Shown: positions 10,703 to 23,250, counted from the first letter of the stretch. The stretch: 64,000 nt of DNA from Gamsiella multidivaricata (GCF_025024155.1 NW_026251763.1:186001-250000); one strand, 5' to 3'. Notes: a model not told the origin generated them from the sequence alone. Made by a program: numbers and translations.

Positions 10703-11779
10703 TTATTCTTGAGAATCGAGGTTGGAGAGCACCCTGGCCATATCGTCCTCCCCTGACGTTTCGTCCTCATCACCTGGCAAGGAGGTAACTAGCACTGTAT
10801 ATTTCTCCGGAGATTTCATCAAAAGGTGTGTTGCGGTCAAGCGATTTCCGAGGTTCGATCCCACAAACGAACTCGACGTGGAAGTTGCCAAGGGCATCAT
10901 AGAGGCTTTAGCTTTTGATCCGCCTGCTGCTGCTATACCATTCATCGACGCTGAGGAAACTATCGGTGCAATTGGCATGTGTGATATACTAAATAATAAG
11001 CTGTTCTCCGCCCGTCTTCTGTATCCAGCGCTCACTTCCAGGATCCGAACAACCTGAAACGCTGTCAAGGTAGCCTCAGAGTCCACGTCAAGATTTGTCC
11101 AAATTGTAGGTATATCATAAAAACTATCGAGGAAATCTGTAATGTCGTCCCTGTCAAACGCATACTTGGAAACAGCCGCGACTAAAATGACACAAAGACG
11201 CTTGTTTAATTGCATATTCTCATCAGAGTAATTCTTAGAGCTGGGAAGTAAAGAACAGGTGCTGCTACATGACGGCGGAATAGGAAGAACATACCTCTGG
11301 TAATAACAATGGCACAGCGACCAAGGAAACAGCCAGGGTCTAGCTGAAGGAGCGAGCCTTTGCACTCGTCCCATGATATCCGATTCGTCATGTTAACCAT
11401 GAAAAGGATTAAATCATATCGGACCACAGACTCCACAACGGTCTCTGTCGCCTGCTTTACCGAGTGCTCTGAGGCGAAACGTCGTAAGAGAGGCAGTGTT
11501 GCGCTGATATGCCCGTCCTTTTCGAGAGGTAATGTCTCTGCAGTCCTGAAACTGATATCGGTATTGGATTTGGGGGCAGCATCGGCCGAAGAGTTAGATG
11601 GTGGTGCAAGCTCTGAACGAATGCAGGATGCAAGTCGTCGTTTACCGATGCCTGCATGGCCTACAAGCTGAAAAGGATCAAACTGATCAGGACAAAGGAG
11701 ATCGCCTCAGATTGCGGGCTAAATACTGCGCGACGCTTACTAAGATTGTAGCGGAGGACCGAGGGATCGTAAAGTCCAT
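10703..11779 (-). CDS. Centromere protein M homologue (small-GTPase-like kinetochore protein)
   Basis: Three exons: 11741-11779, 11295-11667 and 10703-11181; 296 aa. All junctions are GT-AG and in phase. Exon 1 encodes MDFTIPRSSATIL and exon 2 continues LVGHAGIGKRRLAS, then YDLILFMVNMTNRIS and DPGCFLGRCAIVITR. Exon 3 gives YDIPTIWTNLDVDSEAT and FQVVRILEVSAGY. From memory of the family this aligns along its length with vertebrate CENP-M, a Rab/Ras-like protein of the inner kinetochore CENP-H/I/K/M complex that cannot bind GTP. Here the strand-1 loop GHAGIGKR keeps the Gly and Lys of a P-loop. No NKxD motif is visible. The C-terminal 90 residues (Ser/Thr-rich, acidic end) go beyond the roughly 180-residue vertebrate protein. 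The exon 3 acceptor at 11182-11183 is supported because it lets CENP-M align without a gap. Confidence 0.78.
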
Positions 11780-12425
11780 TGTGTCGTGTGTTCAGTGATG
11801 TTGAGACGAACAGCAGAGGGTCGCGCCTCAATTTTTATTGGACCAGGTTGAGGAGGGTGAACGCGCTGGAAAAGAGGATGGATCAGATTTGTGATGAGCG
11901 GAGCCTGTTCATCCGATGAACTGAGCACGGAATACAATGCGGCACACTCGAGACATTCCTGTATAGTGCTGCTTTTGGCCCCAGGGCGCCGAGGTTTAGA
12001 CGACTTTGGATCATAAGGATCCAGGGCCGCCTTAATAAACCTTTTTTGCCGCCAATTTTTCATTGCATTGTTATTGGTCAGTTAACTAGTTGTGCTAGTC
12101 AATGACACGAGCAAGGACAAGGCAACTATTGCTGTACATGTAGGCCACCGGTGAAGGAATGCATCGACGGATTTCAGAGAGTCCAAACTCAGGGTCGCTC
12201 AGTCATCTGCCTGGGCCCGGCCTGTAGTGGTCGTCGGTCACCAGCGTATGGCTTAGCATGTATGTTGGACCCCAAGATCAGCCTCCAACACGGTCGAATC
12301 ACAAAACACGTCTTCAAAAAATGTCTGTGTAACATTCCATCTCCGCGTTGTTGGCAGCCCTGCGACGCATAGACATTGAATTGCCACCAATTGTAGTGCT
12401 GAAAGTTCACCTTGGCCGTATTCTA

Positions 12426-15400
12426 TTATAGCTTGGACCGGACAGGCTCTAGTCTAAATTTGATTTCTTTCATGCCTTTCGTAGCCGGGTTCCAATCGTC
12501 GTACAGCTTCTTCAGGCGCTCCATCTCTTCATTCAGGACTCCAACGCCGAGTGCCTTGAGCTCATCCATGACCCCACGCATGCCCCATGGCAGATAGAAT
12601 GGGTTCAAGTGCTGCTTCGCACGGAAAGGATGCAATATGGGTTCGCTCCTAGCCATCTCGGATGTCAAACTTGCGGGAGGCTCAAGTAGGGCGCGTATAG
12701 CCAGCCTAAGAATAAAATAAGATGCAACATATTAGTAAAGTTGTATGCATTACCGCGCAGCGAGCACATTCCCGAAACAGTGGAAAAGGTGACTTACATG
12801 TAGACCTCGCGCTCCTCGTAAATGGTGGAATGCCCCTCTCCGTAAATGCTTCCCGCCACAACCTCGCTCAAATGCACCAGCACACCGTGGTCATCCATAC
12901 CAGAGTTTCGAAGCCTCAATGAAAAGGAGATCAGGTTCGTCAAAAAGTCATCCTGATAGCTCGCTCCATCGATGTAGACCGCGCGCACAATGGATGGATG
13001 GTGGATAGCGGTCATAACTGCAGAATACAAGGGCACAACTTGGTCTTCCAATGAAGCAACGGCCGTGAACCGGATGCCAGATTTAAGAACTATCCTCAAT
13101 GCCTCGCGGAACCTTTGGGAGATTTCCGTTTCAGAGTCCATGAATTCAAACAGCTCCTGAGCTGCTTCGGCTTCGAACCAGCGCACGATCAAATTACCCT
13201 TCAGAAACGGAAACGGGCCATGCGAGATCCCCGCCATGGCCAGAATTCCGACTCGCTGCATCTTGGGATCAGTTTCGCCGACACGCAGTATACCTTCTTG
13301 TATGAGTCTGGCCGTGAGGATCGTGCTAGTGGGCGTTCCTTGCGAATGTGTCGCCACCAAAACCAAGTCAGCCTCGTGAAGTGCGTTTCTCCATTTCTTG
13401 CTGTTGATTAGATTCTGGTACAGAATCTCGACCCTGTCCAAGACCTTGCCTTCTCCTTCAAGTGGAATGAGCGTAATGTCCTCGGACTCGAGCTCCACGT
13501 CGTGTATTTTGAGGTAATCTTGAAGCGCTAGATTCATCTCATCGCAGAATTTCTTGCTGGTTCCTGTGGGCTCTCCGATCACTGTCCGAATTAGTTTGAC
13601 TGGAAACCATCCATGCACACCGATGATAGCGACCTTCTTGATGCCGTTCGCGCCTCGATGAAGCGCCTCGTCCTTTGGTGGAGAAGAAGGTGGTTGTTCT
13701 GTAGGCGCCTTGGAAAAAAGAAGGGAACTAAGAGCATTGACGGCGCTCTTCATAATAGATGGCGATCGTTGATGTCTTGGTCCTTCCACTGGTACGTCCA
13801 TGGGCCCGACTGGAAGTGTAATAAGGCTCTGCCGAACGTCTGGATATTGTTCATAATAATCGGGCAGAACAACATTTTTCTTCTTCAAGATAACCTTGGA
13901 CAGAGACGCCATTGCTTTGCCGGCCTCTTTGGCGATACTGTTCTTTTCGCCTTCACGCTCCTTGAGTTGCGCAAACGTTTGGCCATCCTTGAAATCGTCC
14001 TTGTAAACAAGGTCCTCCTTGGTGCCCTTGGCCTCAGCTAGCTCAGCCAAGGTCTGTCTTGAATCATCGCCGAGTTTGACCGTGTTTCCGTTCACATCCT
14101 TGCGCTCGCCTTCCTCATAATCCGTCACTTGATTGTTGGCACGTATTTGGTCCGCTGCGGATATAGCGTCCTCAGTCTTGTTACCGTAACCTGGAATAAT
14201 AGACAGCCAGCTATATGCGCCTGTAACGGTTCCTGATGAAGCTGGGGTTGATTCCTTGTTGCTCTTGGCTACAGCAGTTCCCGGAGGCACAACTACACTC
14301 ATTTCCGAGGTTCCTACGAGTGCTGGCGCAACAGGCCCACCTTCGTCGGACGAATCGGCCAGTTCAGTTTTTACTGCGATCGGCTGCTGGGCTGTCGATT
14401 CCAATGATAGCTCAGCTGAGGGGTCTGCTGACGATGACTGCAGTGCTGTGGATAAAGGTTTCGCGGTCTCCTTCACACTGGCGGGCCTCGAATTTGGTTC
14501 AATTAAGACATCGCCGCTTTTCCTGAGCTTGTTTGGCGAGCTCTCTTCGTCTTCATCCTTGGCACCGTATCCGAACAAAGACCATCGTTTCTTGCCACTG
14601 TTTGCTGGAGTATTGATGGTTCTGGCATGTGTAGGAGAAATGGCAAGTCCACTCGCCGTGACTTGATCAAGATCCATTCCTGTCGAAGTCGATTCTTGAG
14701 CGACTTCTTCTGTCGTCGAATCCTTGGCTGAGGCTGATTCTGAAGCGACGTTCTCCTGGTTGACGGTAAACTTGCTCCAGAGTATCGCAGAGAGTGAACC
14801 CTGAGTAGAGGATACGGAGCCTCGCCGGACACCCGTCGATGCTGCCAACTTGGAGTGCTTGATCATAGTCGAAGGAAAACTGGCTGAAGAGGGGAGAGAC
14901 GAGGGCAATGATGAGGATGATCGGTTGTCCGTATGACCAAGTGATCTTTGGATGAAGGCAGCCTCAGGCCCCGATGGCTCCCAGTCCATTGCTGTGTTAG
15001 GCGGAGTGGACGCCGCTGTTGAAGACGACACTGCTGTTGTAGCTGTGGTTGATGGGGTTGCAGAATCTTCATGTTCTTGGGTATATGTTTCCGCCTGGTC
15101 CGATGTCATATTGAGATTGGTGGGCTTAGGGGGACTTGTGCTATTGCTTGACCACCACGTTGCAAACACGCTTAAAGACAATCGCCTGTCGTCCGTGTTA
15201 TCACTACTGGTCCTCGTAGCGCTCTCGATCGTCGCTGTTGGTTGCTTCGTGTCTGAAACCAGGGGTAATAATGATTCGGCATTAGGAGAGGTTGTTTCTT
15301 CAGTAGGTGTTGCTGGCATTGGTGTGAACGTATGTCCTTCCAGCACTGTGCCAATAAAGGGCTGTGTCATTTGTTTCGTAAACGCTCTTTCCAAATCGGT

Positions 15401-15869
15401 TTCATTTGCTTGTGCCATTGCTTCATTATCCTTGTCGACAGCCGCTACGTCGCTGGTATCAATTTGTGTCGAGGTCTTCCCTGAGGTTACTGCATCTGCT
15501 GTTGCGGCGGGACTGGACCTCCGAATGATTTTCTCCAGCGACTTTGAGGCACTGCTGCTGTGTCCTGCTTTGATTGCAGTCTCGCCTTCATGACTGCTGC
15601 CGTTCTGATATGGGGATCAGGAATGTTAGAAAAGGAAAGGTCTGTGAGTTGTCGAGAAAGATCAGCAGGCGATAGTGATAATGGCGGATCGTTATGCTAA
15701 CTCTTACGGTGGGAGAAACAGAGGCCCCAACTTTGGTTCTTGACAGGATATCAAGGGCCGGCAGGGCGCTTTTCCCTACGGTGTTAGTCGATAGGGATTG
15801 AAGCGAAGCATCGTCCCTTGTAGTGGTCAGAGGCGAAGATGTTGAGGTGTTGTTGCTGGTCGAACTCAT
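12426..15869 (-). CDS. YMC020W-like alpha/beta-hydrolase domain protein
   Basis: Three exons, 15708-15869, 12798-15604 and 12426-12705, joined in phase at GT-AG sites; 1082 aa. The first 700 residues are low-complexity Ser/Thr/Pro-rich and probably disordered. From about residue 711 an alpha/beta-hydrolase fold begins: KVAIIGVHGWFP, IGEPTGTSKKFCDEM, then the nucleophile elbow THSQGTP (Ser about 808), SLEDQVVPLYSA (candidate acid) and GEGHSTIYE (candidate His). This matches the fungal family typified by yeast YML020W, of unknown substrate and called YMC020W-like in annotation. The last exon ends NPATKGMKEIKFRLEPVRSKL. Location and reaction are unknown; a lipase or esterase role is only suggested by the fold. 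The long N-terminal extension may be regulatory. Confidence 0.8.
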
Positions 15870-16427
15870 GGGTAGTGCTGTGAGATGTAGAAAGGTTAAA
15901 TAGAGGGGTCTAACTGAGTTCCTACAAGGTCTTTAAGGGATGAGGAATGAGATGAAGTGGGGGTAATGATGGTGATGGTGATGGTGATGAGAGTGATGGC
16001 GAAAGGAAGCAGTGGAGGTAGTGTTGCTTGCTATTATCTGGCATGGGGGTCGGCCAGATGGCCGGCAATCCACCCATCCGCTTCACATGCTGTGGGCGTT
16101 GTTCGCGCAATGCCGTCATATCAAATTACCTCAGGCAGGTCTATTTCCGAACAATAGGGTAATGCAGCTCCACGCAACCCACAGCAATACCTCTGTCCAC
16201 GGTCCGATGACCAATCTGTGGTCCTTTCATCATGAAACTGGGCCCAGTATGCCATGAGGTCATTCTCGGCTTGCAGAAACACGCGTGGGTTAACATCCAA
16301 TATGGCAGCCCTGCTCGAACCCCGCAGACCAATCGAGCACTGTAGCTCATTTTGGTGGCGCTTTTTTTATTTTGTGGTGCGCGTCCTAGGACGCAATTCG
16401 CGCTCAGGCCCGATCTGCCTTTTTGTT

Positions 16428-16435
16428 ACGCGAAC
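16428..16435 (+). promoter_or_regulatory. StuA-type response element match
   Basis: ACGCGAAC fits the published APSES (StuA) consensus (A/T)CGCG(T/A)N(A/C). It lies 1.8 kb upstream of the APSES start codon. A single 8-mer match is weak evidence. Confidence 0.25.
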
Positions 16436-17695
16436 TGCGCGCTCCGTAGGATAACCTGTCCTCCCCAAGCGCAGCTTCCTTCCTTGCCTACCTCGCTCTT
16501 TCTTAGCTCGGGCTCCATCCCTTTCGAGCCCAATACACAGCAAAGGAGCAAAAAAGAACCACCTGCACCTGCAATCCCAATGTCCCGCATACGGCCAAGC
16601 CTTCAATGGCACAAAGGACAAAAGGGGGTATCCATCTGCGAGGCCTCTTCTTATTAAAAAGTAGCTTCCTTGGAGCTTTGAACCATTGACGGACTTGACA
16701 GCCCAAGGCCAAACAATCGCCGGTCTTTTCGGATCGGTGTGTCTTCCGTCGAGGTTTAGCCCATGGACGACACTCTGGAATTCTCAGGAAGGTCTGAGAT
16801 GGACTAAAAAGACAGAATGGGCAGAAGGATCAGAGTACAGAAGGAAAGCGTCGGTGAGGAAAAGGAGGCTCTTCTTGTGTTTATCTTTCCCTTGAGCTCC
16901 TGATCATCGTCATCGGGCCGTATGTGTTTGTATAAGTCTTCGGTATCTTTTTTGACAGGAGGAGCAAGGAGATAGCAAGGGTAAATTGGGATACGCGCGT
17001 CCCTTTGAGCACTCGCTACATTGTTGACCTCAGCTCTGGGATCTGCGCTACCCCCATTCCAACCACTTTCGTGCACTCACTCGTCCGCCATCCTCATTCT
17101 CATTTGCTTCAACGATACGAACTGCCGAGGGTCACATTGCCCCATGTTCCGCTAGGTTCATGAAAGCCTCATTGATACTTAGAAAGGAGAGGAACCATGA
17201 TAAGAAAGCGACACTTCGCCTCATGGCGCCACGTTGTGTTCGAAGATGTTTGGCGGAGCGACCTCCCGACCATCTGACTAGCTGTACTACTGTTGGCAAC
17301 TTGCAGTCTTCTGTCTCCATTTACGGGTACAAGACGCAGGTGCAGGTGCAGATCGGTGCTCCCTGTTTTTCTGAACATGCACTACATTCCAATGCTACTT
17401 TCTACCGCACCGCGCCCAGACTGCCAAGTAAGATAGTAGGATAGCGAGATAGTAAAAAAGGTGATACCCACTTAAAAGACGGACACTGGTCGAGGTGACA
17501 TGAGAACCATTCGCATAATCCTCCTGGTGGTGGTGCTGCTGGCGTCCATCATTCCCTTTTCCTCCTCCCTTCTCGACTTCTGTCATTCTTTGTCTTCGCT
17601 TTCTATCATCGAGAATACCCCCACATCCCCACATTAGATACACGCATTTGTAGTCTTCGTACATGTGAAGTCTTCCTTCGTGCCACACCCTCCAC

Positions 17696-17703
17696 GCGAG
17701 AAG
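17696..17703 (+). promoter_or_regulatory. StuA-type response element match, promoter proximal
   Basis: ACGCGAGA fits (A/T)CGCG(T/A)N(A/C), about 510 nt upstream of the ATG of the APSES gene. Autoregulation is known for APSES factors in ascomycetes; whether it applies here is inference. Confidence 0.3.
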
Positions 17704-18212
17704 TCCTTGCAGCTCGCGCACGCCTGTCATCCTTCACCTCCATCCTAGGAAAAGCTGGCCACATCCACATATTAATAGTTTTGGCCATATTGTTCTAATC
17801 ACTATCCCTCCTTCTGCTGCTGCTTCCCCCCTTTGATCTCCTGCCTACGTTTCTCTGTCACCCTGCTCACTTTCCAACTTTCTACTCCACCCCTTCTGCA
17901 CAACCCCACTTTCTCGCCTCGTTGCCCTGTCAGCCAAACCTCACCTGCATCCTTCCCTCCCTCATACCCGCTTACTCTCTCCCCTTCCGCAACCCCCCCT
18001 TCTATCCCTGTCATCCATCCATTCATTCGTTCATTCATTCACTTTCTTCTCTCCCTGTGTGAGAGTTGAAGTCCTTTTTTCTTGTTAAAACCCCTCTAGC
18101 AACAAACATATCCGAACCCACATTTATATCTTTCTTATTGTAACAACCTTCCTCCTTTCCCTTTACACTTCAACTACGTCCTCGAGCAACCTATCAAGCT
18201 ACATCTCTCTGC

Positions 18213-20355
18213 ATGCTCGGCCACCAGCAGCTGCTTCAACAGCAGCATCAACATCTGCACGCACGTCAGCAACAGCAGCAGCAACAGCAGCAATCTAACC
18301 GCCAGGATCTCAATACGAATGGCGGTCATGTTAGGCAACCAAGTCCCCTTGCGTCCCTTTCAACATCCTCTACAACCTCGATAGCCTCTGCCTCGGCCAT
18401 TAATACCAAAGCAACCTCGGCAGGTGCATCATTACCGCCTGCTTATCCTTACCCCAGACGTTCTTCCACTTCATTCTCTGCCCCATCCATACCTTCGGTC
18501 CCATCCTCCTCAACCACACCTGCATCTATCTCTGGAGATACATCAACAGGTACCGGTGAGGAATTTGTGCCCAGTATCAAGAAGGCGAAGTATTCAACCT
18601 CGCTTGACCCAAGAGGGTTTATCCCTGGTATGTCGGGTGCATAACATGGCATGGCACTTCGTACATCATCTTTTCGACGAGACTCTTAAGAGTAATTCTC
18701 TATTTCCCCAATTCTATAGTATACGAATATGAGCTGTACGGGCATCCCATTATGTGGGATCAAGAGAACCTGTACGTTCACTTCACAGGTATCTGGAAGG
18801 CACTAGGAAAGACAAAGGCTGATATTGTCAAGGTCATCGACGCAAACCCTATCCTCGAGTCGATTATCCGGAAGGTGCGCGGAGGGTTTTTAAAGATTCA
18901 GGGGACTTGGTATGTCTGATTCTTTAATCACTAGCATTCCGTAGAATCCAAACCCCCTTGGAGCGCATCGTCTGACAAGGTTCTTTCTTACACATATTCC
19001 TTTATGATATTAGGATGCCACATCAAGAAGCCTACGATCTCGCAAAGAAGACATGCTACAGGCTGCGCTACGAACTCGTTCCTGTTTTTGGTCCTGGATT
19101 CGTAAACGACTGCATTCCGCCAGATACACCGGGGTTCGGCTCCATCCATCTAACAGTGATTCGCCGACGCGCTTCTGAATGTGTTATGGGCCAAAGTCAG
19201 GCCCTTATGGGTCCACAGCAGCTCCGGCTCCATCAAGCTCATATTCATCCTGGTTTGAAGAGACGATACTCTAGTAACGACGTGGGTCGCCTTAGTCGTG
19301 TTAGCCAGACCAATGGCTCTACTGCCAGCCAACTTTCCTCGTCCTTCTTATTGAATCGTGGCGAGGAATACCACCAAGGGGCCGGCATGGAAGGTAGTCA
19401 AGGCGATGACCTGGACCTGGCCATAGATGATGAGGATACCAGCAACAATCATGTCAGAAATGCCAGTGATAAACCACGCCAACATCGATTTCATCGACCT
19501 GGTCGCTTCAACACGAATGACGATGACGAAGATGACGAAGAAGAAGACCGGCGCCCGGGCGGCTCCACTGAGGAAGAAGAGGAGCACCAGTCGCTTTCAG
19601 GATCGTACGATGATGACGACATTGACATTGACATTGACATTGACGGAGGATCGTGTACGAGCGAACAAGAGGATCCCATGTTTGGGCTTGCACGCCTAGA
19701 TCTTTCTCGCCGAAACTCTTCTCCAATGCCGCTGAGCACGACCTATGCGCTCTCGGACAGTGGTTCCGGTATAAAGTCCATGCGCGCAAGAAGAGGACGG
19801 CCACCAGCCCGTAGTCCTATGCCAATGGCAAGCCGAATCGCTGCTAACTATGTCGCGTACAATAATTATGTTTCGAGCAACACCCAGGCAGCACAAGGGC
19901 TGGGCCGCAGCAGTGGACAATCCACTCGCACGCAGAAGCAGCAGCTTCGACAGCAACAAAAGCTGCTTCAGCAGCAAGAACAACAACAACAACAACAACA
20001 ACAGCAGCAGCAGCAGCAACACCAGATTCACCCCTTCCAGATGCCTCCTTCCCAACAGTCATTAGATCAGAACTTTCTTTCGTATCAAGATCCAAGTTCT
20101 GCTTCTGCTTTAACGGGTTTGACCCATAGCGAACTCGTCGAGTTTTTCAAGGCTGGCCAAGCCCTTCAACGGATGTCTCAAGATGATGGCGTTCGTCCCT
20201 GGAAACAGGATGCTGGAAGGATGATCCTTCCAAAGAAGATTGTCCTCGGAGAACAAGTGTTCCAGTGCGTCGGAGGAGAGTACAAGTGTGTTCCTGAACC
20301 TAATACTTCATCCTCAACAAAGCCGCCAGGAGAGGACGATGCATGGTCTCGTTGA
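18213..20355 (+). CDS. APSES/KilA-N domain transcription factor
   Basis: Three exons, 18213-18627, 18720-18909 and 19014-20355, phases matching; 648 aa. The N terminus is Gln-rich (about 9 consecutive Q after RQQ). Exons 1-3 together build an APSES DNA-binding domain at about residues 132-240: RGFIPVYEYELYGHPIMW, LYVHFTGIWKALGKTKADI, IIRKVRGGFLKIQGTW, then LRYELVPVFGPGF. This is the Sok2/Phd1/StuA/Xbp1-like class that controls hyphal growth and development. The C-terminal part has an acidic tract with a run of alternating Asp and Ile from a (GACATT)4 repeat at 19619-19644, and a second long Gln tract from CAA/CAG repeats at 19960-20020. The start is the first ATG in frame after a CT-rich leader. 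Splicing exactly restores the conserved domain, so the model is firm. Confidence 0.9.
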
Positions 20356-21212
20356 TGCACGGACTTGTCCTTCCTCTCTGCCTTTTCCCTCTACTTGTAC
20401 ATACTACCGTCTCTTTTCATGCCCTTTGTCGCTTCTTTCCGTTCTCAAGTGCACACTTACATATCAGATATGACTAGATCCTCCTCCCTGTCCGTCTAAA
20501 ATCCCATCACAGAAGAGCCCGTCCTTTCTGGTTCACTCTCTTTCTTCACTCTACCCTTCCTTCTCCAGTTTCTGTGCTCATTTTGACCTGCCTTTAGCAG
20601 CGCCTTGCCTTTTATTTCAACAGGCGATTCGAATGTCCGCAGGTTGTACTTTTACGATACTCTTTCTGCTTCTTCTATGATCCTTGCTCTATGCCTAGCC
20701 AGCATACCCAACCTGGCCTGAGGCCCTTTGCTGGATATTTTATTTTGATTCGCTGCTGCTGTGCTGCTGTTGTATCTTTGACCTTGGTTGTGGTCTATTC
20801 ATGTTGTGCGTTTTTATTATTACTACTGTGAGGGTACACTATCGAATAAAGTACTCAATAGGCTCTGACGTTCAACCGACAACGGTCAAAGAAAGTGGTT
20901 GTGGTTCTGTTGTTGCTTCTGCAGAGTCGATCGTACATCGATATCTTATCAGCAAGCAAGGACCCACGGGCCAAGAAGGCGTGGCAATTCCGTTTTCCCA
21001 GAGGGCTCCAGACGGGCTCTTTGGTTCGCGCAGTGTGTGTGACGTGCCTCCCATATATGGCATGCCGCTGCTTATCAGCGTAAACAAAAAAAACGATCTG
21101 ACCTTGATTTTTATTATTTTTTGTTTTTCCCCCCGTCCCCCTCTCTCTTTCTCTCCTCCCTCCTCCTCACCATTCAATTCGAAGCTCTTTCACCACCCCA
21201 ACTGCCATCACC
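20356..21212. other. Intergenic: APSES 3' region and IDH1 promoter
   Basis: No coding frame is supported. The first half is the CT-rich 3' region of the APSES gene. The last 100 nt before 21213 are pyrimidine-rich and read as the IDH1 leader. Confidence 0.5.
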
Positions 21213-22936
21213 ATGTTGCGCACGATCGCCCTCTCTAAGCCCCTCGCTGCTACCCTCAGCAAGGTAAAGCACTCGCTTCTCTTCTTTAGCCGACACGATG
21301 ACTATGCGTTTCTCGTCTTTGACTTTCCCATGATACGTCGTTCTTGTTCGCCTGAAGCACGGCCCTTGTTGGAGCTATCGGGTGCATATTCGCGCTGAAT
21401 CGTGTCGCTTTCTTTCTCTGACGCAATTGCAGTCCTCCAGTACACTTTTTATTCAGTAAAGAAGACTAACGTTTCTACTTGCTGCTTCTCATCTATGTAG
21501 ATGGGTCCCCGTGCTATGAGCACTTCCACCATCGTGCCTCAGGTTCAGGATGTAAGTTGAGCTGGAAAGGAAAGGAATGCGTGGGTTTCGCGTCATATTT
21601 TTGTTGTCGTTATGAAAGTGGGGGATACATTTGTACTCTGGTGCTTGATGTAGCAGGGCAGGATCGACATGGAAGAAAGCAGAAATGGTGGCATGGAGCA
21701 AGGACAGCTCAAGTCTCAGGATAGTCGTCAATTGGGCTCAATTGCTCGATTCTGAATGCAGGACTAAATATGTTCATCTGTATCTTATCGATCCGGTGGA
21801 ATATTAGGTCCCTTGCTCCAAGCTTGGAGGTCGCTACACCGTCACCTTGATCCCCGGAGATGGTATCGGTCAGGAGACTGCCGCGGCCGTCAAGACCATT
21901 TTCAAGGCCGCCAATGTGCCTGTCGACTGGGAGCAGTTTGATGTCTCTGGATACACCTCTGCTGATGACACGACTTTCAAGCAGTCTGTCGAGTCTTTGA
22001 GACGCAACAAGGTTGGTCTCAAGGGTATTCTCTACACCCCTGTTTCCTCTCTCGGTCACTCTTCCTTCAACGTCACCATCCGCAAGGATCTGGACATGTA
22101 CGCCTCCTTGGTTGTCTGCAAAAACATTCCCGGCTACCCCACTCGCCACGAGAATGTTGACTTTGCCATCATCCGTGAGAACACTGAGGGAGAGTATTCT
22201 GGTCTTGAGCACCAGTCTTACCCTGGAGTCGTTGAGTCGCTCAAGGTCATCACCCGCACCAAGTCTGAGCGCATTGCCCGCTTTGCGTTCGACTTTGCCC
22301 TCCGCAATAACCGCAAGAAGGTGACCTGCATCCACAAGGCCAACATCATGAAGTTGGCTGACGGTCTCTTCTTGAACACCTGCCGTGAGGTCTCAAAGGA
22401 GTATGCTAGCTCTGGCATCAAGTTTGACGACATGATTGTCGACAATGCCTCGATGCAGCTTGTTTCGAGGCCCCAGCAGTTCGATGTCATGGTTATGCCC
22501 AACTTGTACGGAAACATTGTCTCGAACGTCGGTGCTGGTCTCGTCGGCGGACCCGGTATTGTTCCCGGATGCAACATTGGTCGCGAGTATGCCATGTTCG
22601 AGCCTGTAAGTGTTTGGCTGCTAGGCGATTGATTTAATTTTGAGCACATTTTCAAGCCGATACAGTCTGTGCTAACCACATGAATATCTCTTCATTGCCA
22701 TTACAAAGGGCTGCCGTCACGTCGGAAAGGACATTCAGGGACGCAACACTGCCAACCCCTCGGCCATGGTCCTCTCGTCCGTTATGATGCTCCGTCACCT
22801 CGGCCTGGATGACCATGCCAACAAGATTGCCAACGCTGTGTCGAAGACCATCATGAGCGGTGCTGTCAAGACCCCTGACATGGGCGGTTCCAGCACCACA
22901 ACCGACTTTACGTTCGCCATCATCTCGAACCTGTAA
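21213..22936 (+). CDS. IDH1: NAD-dependent isocitrate dehydrogenase subunit 1, mitochondrial
   Basis: Four exons, 21213-21263, 21501-21551, 21808-22605 and 22709-22936, all phase 0; 375 aa. The first two exons, each exactly 51 nt, encode the mitochondrial presequence ([17 protein letters not shown], then [10 protein letters not shown]). Exon 3 carries [15 protein letters not shown] and the isopropylmalate/isocitrate dehydrogenase signature ([19 protein letters not shown]). Exon 4 carries [20 protein letters not shown]. The substrate loop reads [12 protein letters not shown], where catalytic IDH2-type subunits have a Ser/Arg pattern; this, with overall similarity to yeast Idh1, marks the regulatory subunit. 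With the catalytic subunit it forms the mitochondrial octamer that oxidises isocitrate to 2-oxoglutarate in the TCA cycle. AATAAAA follows at 23149. Confidence 0.92.
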
Positions 22937-23250
22937 ATCGAATCAAATCGAGCCCAGTATTGTATTTTTTTTTATCGTTCTGCAGTCGTATTTTACCCCG
23001 CCCCATGAGATCACACACACACAAACACACACACACCCACATACACCATTGCACCTCCCAACTCTTTTGAACCATGTTCGCTTCCAAGTTCCCATGTTTT
23101 CTTTTGTGTTTCTTTTTTTAAAGAAAACATTTGTCCGCATTTCTCAGTAATAAAATGATAAAAAGATAAAAAGATAAAAAGATAAAAAAAAAAATCTTAC
23201 TGTGCTATAGACATATAGACACTTTATTATTGCATGGATGAACAAGAAGA
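22937..23250. repeat. 3' region with CA microsatellite and GATAAAAA tandem repeat
   Basis: A (CA)n tract with interruptions lies at about 23013-23045. An 8-bp repeat, GATAAAAA, runs about four times at 23157-23188, next to a poly-A run. These lie between the convergent IDH1 and nuclease-inhibitor-like genes, in or near both 3' UTRs. Confidence 0.7.

Larger units (their letters stand above)
15870..18212. other. Divergent intergenic region with CGCG-core sites
   Basis: The 2.3 kb between the hydrolase gene (minus) and the APSES gene (plus) has no supported coding frame. It holds several CGCG-core palindromic sites (16281-16286, 16428-16435, 16992-17000, 17696-17703) and a long CT-rich leader (17800-18205) directly before the APSES start. 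A large shared or split promoter is the simplest reading. Confidence 0.5.

Noticed and set aside
11740..12063. A 107-codon minus frame overlapping the CENP-M first exon
   Set aside because: The CENP-M start is in another frame and is supported by splicing to a conserved exon. The longer frame has no motif and would be upstream leader.
14952..15418. A long plus-strand frame (about 213 codons, 14952-15593) opposite the hydrolase gene
   Set aside because: It mirrors the Ser/Thr-rich low-complexity coding region of the minus-strand gene. Valine and serine repeats come from the complement of that sequence.
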